Assembly (NCBI RefSeq): GCF_903915725.1
Contig: NZ_CAIWTY010000089.1
Coordinates: 1 to 40,760, forward strand
Reading direction: 5' to 3'
Length of the DNA: 40,760 bases
Origin: an uncultured Rhodopila sp.
GTDB taxonomy: Bacteria; Pseudomonadota; Alphaproteobacteria; Acetobacterales; Acetobacteraceae
Made by a program: the position numbers and the translations under genes. Under the pieces are notes generated by a model. The model searched no databases. It was not told the DNA's origin and saw only the letters and a program-made list of their open reading frames with translations. This document shows, one piece after another, positions 33,994 to 40,760 of this stretch (the stretch's first letter is position 1; each line of letters starts with the position of its first letter).

Positions 33994-34553
33994 CGCTTTG
34001 ATCCTTACTCTCAAAAAACGTGAGATCCGGAGCCGATAGGCTGGCCGGCACGGACTGACGCCTTGGGGAACGCCGTGGTGAACGGCGCCGGGAACGAGTT
34101 CTGCGGCCTGTGTCAGCCAGATATCGTGCGTTGGATGCGGGATGCATCACGGGGCGTTGCGGGCTGCGACATCTACCCTCCGTTTGAAGGCTCTTATGTG
34201 CAGCCGAGTTAAGGCGAACGTGATGATTACGTCAAGAAGTTCGTGCGATTGCGCAAGACTTTGATTGACCGCATGGCACGAAAGCCATAGATAAAGTCGG
34301 AAATCGAAACTATAATCGCCCAATTTCGCACATTTTGGCGCAGAATGTAGCTATTTGTATATAAATCCCAACGTATGGGCAGGTTGGCACAATTCGATAG
34401 ATCTTATTGAGGGACGAAAATGGCGAAAGAATGGCAGGGGCTGCCATGCTTCCGCCCGAATCGGCCGGGGTTCACCCCCCCCCGGCGCCGCCCCGGCCGG
34501 TTGCGTTTCCCCGCCGCCCCGGCAGACTGCCACCCGGCAATCGGGAGAGAAAC
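33994..34553. other. Intergenic region of 560 bases without a supported gene
   Basis: The half next to the MFS gene is GC-rich; on the plus strand it has an open frame of unknown status from about 34023 to 34212 (it contains NEFCGLCQPDIVRWMRDA and ends EGSYVQPS) with only a GTG as possible start. Positions 34215-34400 are markedly A/T-rich and probably contain the promoters of both flanking genes. A run of nine C residues lies at 34475-34483, shortly before the reductase start. Confidence 0.6.
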
Positions 34554-35618
34554 ATGGGCCACAGGATCGCGATCGTCGGGGCCGGAGCTGTCGGCGCCTA
34601 TGCCGGCGCGCACATGGCGCGGGACGGGGAGGACGTCACCTTCATCGATCCCTGGCCGGCCAACGTGGAAACCATGAAGGCGCACGGCCTGAAGGTGTCG
34701 CACATCCGCGACGTGCCCGAATGGTCCACCCCGGTGCGCGCGCTGCACCTGACCGAGTTGCAGCAGGTGGCGAAGGAAAAGCCGTTCGACATCGCCTTCG
34801 TCTGCATGAAATCCTACGACACCGAATGGGCCACCGTGATGATCGCGCAGTATCTGGCTCCCGCCGGATTCGTGGTGTCGTTACAAAACTGCATGAACGA
34901 GGCGGCCATCGCCGGCGTCGTCGGTTGGGGCAAAGTTGTCGGCTGCATCGCCAGTTCCATCACGGTGGATTTGTGCGAACCCGGCCATGTCCGCCGCGCC
35001 GCCGGCAAAAGCGGCGACGCGCACACGGTATTCCGCACCGGCGAGGTGCATGGCCGCATCACCGAGCGGGTGCGGGAGATCGAGCGCCTCGTCGCGCTGA
35101 CCGATTCCGCGCTGGTGACATCGAATCTTTGGGGCGAACGCTGGTCCAAGCTGGTGACCAACGCGATGGCGAACGGCATGTCCGCCTGCACCGGCCTGAT
35201 CAGCAAGGACATCCTGCGCAACGATACGCTGCGCCGCTTCGGCGCCCGCCTCGGCAGCGAGGCGATCCGCGTCGGCCAGGCGCTCGGCTACGAACTGGAG
35301 GACATCCACCACATCGACCCCGACGTCATCGCCCGCGCCGGCGAGGGAGACGCCGCCGCGACCCGCGAGTACGACGCGCACCGGCTGGAGGAAGTGAACA
35401 AGGCCGGCGGCGGCGAGCACCGCCCGTCGATGGGCCAGGACATGGTGAAGGGCCGCCGCACCGAGATCGACTTCATCAACGGCTTCATCTTACGCCAGGG
35501 CGAACAAATCGGTTTGCCTACGCCCGCGAACGCGGCGCTGACCGATATCGTCAAGCGAGTGGAACGAGGCGACCTGAAGGCCGATCCGAAGCACCTGATC
35601 GATCTGCGGCTGAATTGA
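34554..35618 (+). CDS. Ketopantoate reductase family (PanE/ApbA-like) protein
   Basis: A 354-residue NAD(P)H-dependent 2-ketoacid reductase. The Rossmann motif GAGAVGAYAGAHMA is near residues 9-22. The catalytic-Lys region NLWGERWSKLVTNAMANGMSA and the C-terminal RPSMGQDMVKGRRTEIDFINGFI are the family hallmarks. Longer than E. coli PanE (303 residues). Members of this size often act on other substrates in catabolic pathways, so involvement in pantothenate synthesis is not assured. The ATG at 34554 follows ggagagaaac, a good ribosome site; the open frame upstream is not family-like. Confidence 0.93.
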   Translation: MGHRIAIVGAGAVGAYAGAHMARDGEDVTFIDPWPANVETMKAHGLKVSHIRDVPEWSTPVRALHLTELQQVAKEKPFDIAFVCMKSYDTEWATVMIAQYLAPAGFVVSLQNCMNEAAIAGVVGWGKVVGCIASSITVDLCEPGHVRRAAGKSGDAHTVFRTGEVHGRITERVREIERLVALTDSALVTSNLWGERWSKLVTNAMANGMSACTGLISKDILRNDTLRRFGARLGSEAIRVGQALGYELEDIHHIDPDVIARAGEGDAAATREYDAHRLEEVNKAGGGEHRPSMGQDMVKGRRTEIDFINGFILRQGEQIGLPTPANAALTDIVKRVERGDLKADPKHLIDLRLN

Positions 35619-35658
35619 GGGGGCGCGGCGTTCGGCTTTGCATGGTATGCTCCGGACC

Positions 35659-36075
35659 ATGTTGCACGCTCTTCTCCTTGGCCTGGCCGGCGGGGTCCTG
35701 ATCGGCGCCGCGGTTGGGCTGTTCATGTTGACGACCGGCCGAATCGCCGGAATCAGCGGCATCGCCGCCGAACTGACCGGACACTGGCCGGCGCGCTGGC
35801 CGCAAAATCTGGCCTTTCTCATCGGCCTGCCGGGCGGGTTGCTGCTGTGGCGCGCGCTTAGCGGCGCCGACGTGCCGGTTCATCTGCCCGGGTCGGGATT
35901 GTTGCTGATGGTGGCGGGGTTGCTGGTTGGCATTGGCACGTGGCTGGCGAACGGCTGCACGAGCGGCCATGGGGTGTGCGGGCTGGCGCGGCTGTCGCCC
36001 CGATCCTTGGCGGCGACCGCCACGTTCATGGCCGTCGCGGTTCTGGTCGTAGCCGTTAGGCGGTTCGCCGGATGA
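35659..36075 (+). CDS. YeeE/YedE family membrane protein, N-terminal half of a sulfur-compound transporter
   Basis: A 138-residue membrane protein with about four hydrophobic segments. It carries GIAAELTGHW and NGCTSGHGVCGLARLSPRS, the Cys-containing signature of YeeE/YedE (thiosulfate/sulfur-compound uptake) proteins. Together with the next gene it forms the split version of this family, in which each half contributes one Cys-rich segment. The ATG start at 35659 is chosen over 35638 because it begins directly at the hydrophobic segment. The stop overlaps the next start (ATGA). Confidence 0.9.
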   Translation: MLHALLLGLAGGVLIGAAVGLFMLTTGRIAGISGIAAELTGHWPARWPQNLAFLIGLPGGLLLWRALSGADVPVHLPGSGLLLMVAGLLVGIGTWLANGCTSGHGVCGLARLSPRSLAATATFMAVAVLVVAVRRFAG

Positions 36076-36482
36076 AGACCTTGGGCGCTCTGGCCAGCGG
36101 CCTGCTTTTCGGGCTTGGACTGGCGATCTCCGGCATGGTGGACCCGCCGGTGGTGCTGGGCTTCCTCGATTTCGGCGGCCTCGCCGATGGCACCTGGAAC
36201 CCGGCCCTGGCAGGCGTGATGGGCGGTGCGATCCCGGTCGCTTTTATTCTGTACCGGCTGGCCGGTAGCCGCGTGCCGCCGCCGTCGCGCGCGACCGACG
36301 CGCGGTTAATCGTTGGTTCGGCGTTGTTCGGATTGGGCTGGGGCGCGGCCGGGCTATGCCCCGGACCGGCGCTCGAAGGTTGGGTGTCCAATCCCAGGGC
36401 GTTGCTGTTCGCCGTCCCGATGCTGGCGGGGTTCGCGGTGACGCCTTGGCTGACGGGTCGCGCCGGGGGAGCGCGGTCTTAG
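36072..36482 (+). CDS. YeeE/YedE (DUF6691) family membrane protein, second half
   Basis: A 136-residue membrane protein. Its blocks SGLLFGLGLAISGMVDPPVVLGFLDF and GLGWGAAGLCPGPALE are the second signature of the split YeeE/YedE transporters. It works with the preceding protein in the inner membrane, probably taking up a sulfur compound. The stop codon TAG lies inside the left terminal arm of a family B repeat (36478-36491), so the C-terminus (GGARS) was probably set by the repeat insertion. Confidence 0.9.
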   Translation: MKTLGALASGLLFGLGLAISGMVDPPVVLGFLDFGGLADGTWNPALAGVMGGAIPVAFILYRLAGSRVPPPSRATDARLIVGSALFGLGWGAAGLCPGPALEGWVSNPRALLFAVPMLAGFAVTPWLTGRAGGARS

Positions 36483-36550
36483 GCGACGCCCAAGAATAAG
36501 CGAATCGGGCGGCTGACTTTAGTCCGTCATGGCCCGGCTTGTCCGGGCCA
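36478..36550. repeat. Left arm of repeat family B (truncated copy)
   Basis: A stretch of 73 bases, starting with the 14-base terminal arm cttaggcgacgccc, identical base for base to 39434-39506. It ends at the first inner palindrome arm (gtccgggcca); the right half of the element is missing, and 36551-36612 shows no match to it. It supplies the stop codon of the preceding gene. Confidence 0.88.
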
Positions 36551-36612
36551 TGACGCTGCTTCGCTGCGCCGTCATGTCGATTAAACGGTCATCGGCCCCC
36601 GGACTGGCCGAG

Positions 36613-37038
36613 TCAGGCCTCCGTCATCGCGTAGGTGGTCGTCGCCTGGGAAATCAGCCGCCCGGTGGATTCCTCAATGATCCGCACCTCGGCGGTGAAC
36701 AGGCGACGCCCGGCGCGCAAAGCGGTCGCAACAGCCAGCAGCGGCAAGCTCATCGCTGGGCGAAGAAAATTGATCGTCAGATCGACCGTCACCGCGTGCT
36801 CATCATGCCGCGCGGCCAGGATCAGCGCATAGGTCGCCACATCGGCCAGGGCGAACTGCACGGGGCCGGCGATGCTGCCGCCGGGGCGGGTCACGTGATC
36901 GCCTTCGCGCAGCCTGACGACACCGCGGTCCGGGCTGGCCTCGATCACATCGATGTTGAACAGGGGCACCAGCGGCACCCCCTCCTCGATATGCCGCCGG
37001 ATATGGTCCAGCGTCCAATTTGTGTCTTGCGCGTCCAC
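36613..37038 (-). CDS. PaaI-family hotdog thioesterase
   Basis: A 141-residue hotdog protein. The PaaI pattern GGSIAGPVQFALADVATYALIL contains the expected active-site Asp, followed by VTVDLTINFLRPA and LISQATTTYAM. Such enzymes hydrolyse acyl-CoA thioesters, often aromatic ones, in the cytoplasm. The start is GTG 37038; no other in-frame start fits. It diverges from the debranching-enzyme gene; 81 bases separate them. Confidence 0.92.
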   Translation of the reverse strand: MDAQDTNWTLDHIRRHIEEGVPLVPLFNIDVIEASPDRGVVRLREGDHVTRPGGSIAGPVQFALADVATYALILAARHDEHAVTVDLTINFLRPAMSLPLLAVATALRAGRRLFTAEVRIIEESTGRLISQATTTYAMTEA

Positions 37039-37119
37039 CCTACCATCCTGTCACGTGATAAATCCGGTCCCGCCACGCTATAGGAACCCGGGCGCACCTC
37101 ACAACGCGGAGTTTCCCCC

Positions 37120-39285
37120 ATGGCCTTCAAAGTTCAGGTCGGCCCGCCGCAGATCGCCATCCACCAGGCCATGACCGTGCTGGTGACCGAGCCGAACGGC
37201 CAGATCCATTCGCCCGGCGACAAAGGCCTGTATTTCTTCGACACGCGGCTGATCAGCGCGTGGTCGGTGTATGCCAACGGCGCGGAATGGGACCTGCTGA
37301 ACGGCGGCGCGGTGAATTTCGATTCGGCGCGCATCTTTCTGACCAACCAGGCCTTCCTGACCGAAGACGGGCCGGTCGCGCGGCAAACGCTGGCGTTCGG
37401 GCTGTCGCGCGTGATCGACCAGGGGATGCATGAGGACCTCGACATCACCAACCACGGCCAAAAGCCGATCCGCTTCAACCTGGAGATCGCGCTGCGCTCG
37501 GATTTCGCCGACGTGTTCGACGTCAAGGCGAAGCGCGACATCCGCCGCGGCCATATCAAGTCCGACTGGTCGGAGGCGCGGCAAACGCTCTGCACCACTT
37601 ACTGCAACGCGGACTTCTCCCGTTCGGTGGCGATCACCATCGGCGAGAGCGATTCGCGGGCGGTGTTCGCCAACGGGCGGCTGAGTTTCGAGGTCAGCCT
37701 GCCGCCCGGCGGGAGCTGGCATTGCTGCCTGCTGTATGAATTTGCCGACGGCAAAAAAATCTACCACGCGCCGAACGCATGCGCGATGTACGCAGAATCC
37801 TCGCCGCAGGCGAAGGCGCACCGGGACTGGCGGCAGACGGTATTGAAATTGCGCACCAGCAATGAGGAATTTTACCGGTTCTTCCATCAGGCGATTGACG
37901 ACATGGCGTCCCTGCGCCTGCCGCTGGCCGGCACCGATCACATGGTGTTCCTGCCGGCCGCGGGGCTGCCGTGGTTCGTCGCACCGTTCGGCCGCGACAG
38001 CCTGATCGTTTCTTTGCAGAATATCCTGGTGTATCCGGAGTTCGCCCGCGGATCACTGGAAATACTCGGCCGCTGGCAGGCGAAGGTACGCGACGATTTC
38101 CGCGATGCCGAGCCGGGCAAGATCATGCATGAGCTGCGCTACGGCGAACTGGCGCATTTCAAGCTGATCCCGCATACGCCGTATTACGGCACCGCGGATG
38201 CGACGCCGCTGTATCTGATTACCCTGCATGCTGCGTGGCGGGCGACCGGCGATCATTCATTATTGGAGAAATTCCTGCCGAATGCCGAGGCGGCGCTGGC
38301 GTGGATCGACAATGATGGGGACCGCGACGGCGACGGCTTCCAGGAGTATCAGACGCGGTCTCCGGTGGGTTATGAGAACATGGCCTGGAAGGACGCCGGC
38401 GATTCCATGACGTATCCGGACGGAACCCCGGTGCGCGGACCCAAGGCGCTGTGCGAATTGCAGGGCTACGTGTACGACGCCCGGGTGCGCATGGCGGAGG
38501 TGTTCGACGCGCTGGGCAACACCGAACGAGCGGCAGAGCAGCGGCGCAAGGCGGCGACGTTGTTTGAGAAGTTTAACGAGGCGTTCTGGGACGAGGACTC
38601 CGGCTTCTACGCCTACATGCTGGACGGCGAGAAACGCAAGGTGATGACGGTCGCCTCCAACCCGGGGCATTTGTTGTGGTCAGGGATCGTTCCGGCAGAT
38701 CGGGCGGCGCGGGTGGTGGCGCGGCTGATGGCGCCGGATATGAACTCGGGCTGGGGCATCCGCACGCTGTCGAGCGAGCATCCGGCATATAATCCGTATT
38801 CGTATCAGAACGGCTCGGTCTGGCCGCACGACAACAGCCTGATCGTCTTGGGGTTCCGGCGCTACGGGTTCGCCGCCGAGGCGGCGCAGATCGCGCGCGA
38901 CATCAGCGAGGCGGCCAGCCATTTCCTGTTGCATCAGTTGCCGGAGCTGTATGCCGGGGTGGCGCGGGACGGGGCGAATTTTCCGGTGCAGTATCTCGGC
39001 GCGAATGTGCCGCAGGCCTGGGCGGCGGGGTCGTGCTTTGCGCTGCTACAGGCGATGTTGGGTATCCAGCAGGACGCGCCGAACGATCGTCTGTATGTCG
39101 ATCCGCATCTGCCGGAGTGGCTGCCGGACGTTACGTTGCTGGATTTGCGGGTCGGGCGGCGGCATCTGGATATCCGCTTCCGGCGGGAGGGCGGGAGGAC
39201 GGTGTGGGAGGTGCTGCGCGGCGATGCAGGGGTTGTGGCGTATCGCAGCAGCGTGGCGGCGCGGGAGGCTTTGGCCGGGCTATAA
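37120..39285 (+). CDS. Amylo-alpha-1,6-glucosidase (glycogen debranching enzyme family)
   Basis: A 721-residue enzyme with the two-part architecture of bacterial debranching-type proteins: an N-terminal beta-rich domain (about 10-230; GQIHSPGDKGLYFFDTRLIS, DFADVFDVKAKRDIRRG) and a C-terminal (alpha/alpha)6 barrel (about 270-700). Key blocks include LPWFVAPFGRDSLIVSLQNIL, ALAWIDNDGDRDGDGFQEY, NPGHLLWSGIVPADRA and the PYSYQNGSVWPHDNSLI block. It hydrolyses alpha-1,6 branches of glycogen-like glucans or sucrose-type sugars; close homologues vary in substrate. The ATG at 37120 has an open, family-like N-terminus. Family A and B repeats follow the stop. Confidence 0.94.
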   Translation: MAFKVQVGPPQIAIHQAMTVLVTEPNGQIHSPGDKGLYFFDTRLISAWSVYANGAEWDLLNGGAVNFDSARIFLTNQAFLTEDGPVARQTLAFGLSRVIDQGMHEDLDITNHGQKPIRFNLEIALRSDFADVFDVKAKRDIRRGHIKSDWSEARQTLCTTYCNADFSRSVAITIGESDSRAVFANGRLSFEVSLPPGGSWHCCLLYEFADGKKIYHAPNACAMYAESSPQAKAHRDWRQTVLKLRTSNEEFYRFFHQAIDDMASLRLPLAGTDHMVFLPAAGLPWFVAPFGRDSLIVSLQNILVYPEFARGSLEILGRWQAKVRDDFRDAEPGKIMHELRYGELAHFKLIPHTPYYGTADATPLYLITLHAAWRATGDHSLLEKFLPNAEAALAWIDNDGDRDGDGFQEYQTRSPVGYENMAWKDAGDSMTYPDGTPVRGPKALCELQGYVYDARVRMAEVFDALGNTERAAEQRRKAATLFEKFNEAFWDEDSGFYAYMLDGEKRKVMTVASNPGHLLWSGIVPADRAARVVARLMAPDMNSGWGIRTLSSEHPAYNPYSYQNGSVWPHDNSLIVLGFRRYGFAAEAAQIARDISEAASHFLLHQLPELYAGVARDGANFPVQYLGANVPQAWAAGSCFALLQAMLGIQQDAPNDRLYVDPHLPEWLPDVTLLDLRVGRRHLDIRFRREGGRTVWEVLRGDAGVVAYRSSVAAREALAGL

Positions 39286-39329
39286 AGCCAGTCGACCTGA
39301 GTTTGACACATCGGCACGGCCCCTCGCCG

Positions 39330-39433
39330 TCACGGCGGTGGAGGCCCATAGGCGTTAAATCAGTGCCGCGGCGGCCGCGTTTGTCCCCCGTCACGGTGCG
39401 CGAAGGCGGACCATCCACGCTTTGCGGTGCGGG
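39330..39433. repeat. Family A repeat, truncated at the family B element
   Basis: From 39345 the sequence carries the conserved outer arm (cccataggcgttaaat...) and linker, then the cgtcacg start and left stem arm (accatccacgc) of a family A core. The expected second half is absent: the core stops within its loop at 39433, where the terminal arm of a family B element begins at 39434. Confidence 0.75.
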
Positions 39434-39609
39434 CTTAGGCGACGCCCAAGAATAAGCGAATCGGGCGGCTGACTTTAGTCCGTCATGGCCCGGCTTGTCC
39501 GGGCCACCTATCGCGGCAGGGTGCTGGCATAGGTGGCCCGGACAAGCCGGGCCATGACGGGGAGGGAAGGACGCGCGACTGAAGCGGCAATTCCCGGGCG
39601 TCGCCTAAG
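39434..39609. repeat. Complete family B element (176 bp, MITE-like)
   Basis: The element has perfect 14-base terminal inverted repeats: cttaggcgacgccc (39434-39447) and gggcgtcgcctaag (39596-39609). Within it, the arms ...cgtcatggcccggcttgtcc and ggacaagccgggccatgacg form a second, longer palindrome around a loop. It encodes no protein. Its left 73 bases are identical to 36478-36550. Positions 39610-39698 hold no gene. Confidence 0.85.
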
Positions 39610-39698
39610 CTTAGCGGCGGCGGCAGGCGGGAATATTTGTTGAGTGGGCTGTACTCATAGGTAGTGACTTTTCAGGCCGCTCCGCCTTTGATGGGGCA

Positions 39699-40580
39699 AT
39701 GGATGGATGTGCAGCGCAACCGGGCGTCAGCGACCCCGGACCTTACCGCGTCATTTTGCCCGAACGCAATTTTGCGCCGGTCGCCTTCGCCTCCGCCCAT
39801 TCCGGCCGTGCCTATACGGCCGATCTGCTTTCGGGCGTGCGGCTCGGCTCGCTCAGTCTTCGCCGCAGCGAGGATTGCTTTGTCGATGATCTGTTCGCCG
39901 CCGCACCGGCGCATGGCGCGGCCCTTGTGGCGGCGACTTTTCCGCGCGCGTTTTGCGATGCCAACCGGGAGCCGTGGGAACTCGACCCCGGCATGTTCAA
40001 TGAGCAGCTTCCCGACTGGGTGAATACCACCAGCCCGCGCGTCAGTGCCGGGTTGGGCACGATCGCCAGGGTGGTTGCCTCCGGCGAGCCAATCTACGGC
40101 GGGAAACTGTCGTTTCTGGAGGCGGAGCGGCGGATCGCGGCGTATTGGCACCCGTTTCACGACGCGTTGCGGCTGGCCGTGGAGGATATCAAGGCGCGCT
40201 GGGGTTATTGCCTGCTGATCGATTGCCACTCCATGCCGTCGAATGCGCAAGGCACGCGCGTGAACGGCCGTCCGGTCGATTTCGTGCTGGGCGACTTGTA
40301 CGGGGCGGCGTGCAGCCCGCGGGTCACGCGGTCGGTTGAAGCTTTCCTGTGCGGCCGCGGTTTCCGGGTCCGCCGCAACGATCCCTATGCGGGCGGCTAT
40401 ATCACCAAGCATTACGGGCAGCCGGCGCACGACGTACATGTGCTGCAGATCGAGATCGCGCGCGGGCTGTATATGGATGAAAAACTGATCGAGCGGTCGC
40501 CGGGCTTCGCGGCGATGGAGGACACCATCACCGGGCTGATTGCTTTGCTGACGCGCGAGGCTGCCGACCTGGTCGGGTGA
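39699..40580 (+). CDS. N-formylglutamate amidohydrolase family protein
   Basis: A 293-residue zinc-dependent hydrolase of the HutG/FGase family (PF05013). Metal- and substrate-site blocks are ASAHSGRAYTADLL, YCLLIDCHSMPSN, DFVLGDLYGAACSP and NDPYAGGYITKHYGQP. The family hydrolyses N-formyl-L-glutamate (histidine degradation) or related N-acyl amino acids in the cytoplasm. No other hut gene is in the window. The start is taken at ATG 39699; a Met-rich run around it (atggatggatg) makes the exact codon uncertain. Confidence 0.93.
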   Translation: MDGCAAQPGVSDPGPYRVILPERNFAPVAFASAHSGRAYTADLLSGVRLGSLSLRRSEDCFVDDLFAAAPAHGAALVAATFPRAFCDANREPWELDPGMFNEQLPDWVNTTSPRVSAGLGTIARVVASGEPIYGGKLSFLEAERRIAAYWHPFHDALRLAVEDIKARWGYCLLIDCHSMPSNAQGTRVNGRPVDFVLGDLYGAACSPRVTRSVEAFLCGRGFRVRRNDPYAGGYITKHYGQPAHDVHVLQIEIARGLYMDEKLIERSPGFAAMEDTITGLIALLTREAADLVG

Positions 40581-40621
40581 TCGGCGGCGCGTTCAACGCG
40601 GGCGCACGGTCGCCCCAACCG

Positions 40622-40760
40622 TCATGGCGGGCCTTCGCCCCATAGGCGTTAAAATAGCGGCCGGCGGTTGCTGCTTCCCCCCGTCATGCCGACGCAGGTC
40701 GGCATCCACGCCGTTGCCTAAACCCGCACCGCAAGGCGTGGATGGTGCGCCTCCGCGCAC
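40622..40760. repeat. Composite family A repeat at the window end
   Basis: A short hairpin with cgtcatgg is followed from 40638 by the outer arm cccataggcgttaaaatagc, the linker, cgtcatgccgacgcaggtcg, the left stem arm (gcatccacgcc), loop, the second arm (aaggcgtggatgg) and the start of the terminal hairpin; the element runs off the window. It closely matches 14678-14815. Confidence 0.82.

Overview
The window is GC-rich, with dense, often overlapping genes. Its content (FlgH, a class II cytochrome c, NnrU, a LivHMGF transporter, N-formylglutamate amidohydrolase, an aryl-polyene-type cluster) and codon bias suggest an alphaproteobacterium, tentatively the Acetobacteraceae/Rhodospirillales side. 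That placement is inference from gene style, not from a marker gene.

Layout. 1-4.0 kb: a palindromic repeat, a LOG-family nucleotide hydrolase, a secreted c-type cytochrome, a solitary flgH, an NnrU membrane protein and a glycine/asparagine-rich beta-structured protein. 4.0-7.3 kb (minus): a cyclic-nucleotide-domain/thioredoxin-reductase-like flavoprotein followed by a CPA1-type Na+/H+ antiporter. 7.4-21.0 kb (minus): a fourteen-gene pigment/lipid cluster of the aryl polyene/xanthomonadin type. It holds a PlsC acyltransferase, GT2, COG4648 membrane protein, NodB-like deacetylase, ACP, acyl-ACP/CoA ligase, two hotdog dehydratases, an LpxL-like acyltransferase, LolA, an MMPL exporter, ketosynthase, chain-length factor and a flavin-dependent-halogenase-like enzyme. 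21.4-26.6 kb: a large secreted protein of unknown function, a UbiE-like methyltransferase, a DUF3060 lipoprotein, an MlaC-like protein, a second methyltransferase and a DUF218/YdcF protein. 26.7-32.7 kb: a solitary HigA, tRNA-Ser(GGA), livHMGF without livK, then two toxin-antitoxin pairs (TumE/TumA and Phd/PIN). 32.8-40.6 kb: an MFS transporter, a ketopantoate-reductase-like protein, a split YeeE/YedE sulfur-transport pair, a PaaI thioesterase, an amylo-alpha-1,6-glucosidase and an N-formylglutamate amidohydrolase.

How the genes work together. The 7.4-21.0 kb cluster carries most of the logic of a type II polyene synthase: ligase loads an aromatic starter on ACP, KS/CLF extends it, hotdog proteins dehydrate it, acyltransferases and the GT attach it to a lipid/sugar carrier, and LolA/MMPL move it to the outer membrane. 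The halogenase-like enzyme suggests a halogenated pigment, as in xanthomonads. No ketoreductase, no second full KS and no aromatic-precursor gene are present, so other loci must contribute.

Three families of palindromic, MITE/REP-like repeats are scattered through the window. They occupy the three widest gaps of the otherwise tightly coupled pigment cluster, the livH-livM gap and several gene ends. The repeats and the halogenase-bearing polyene cluster are the two parts most worth a second look.
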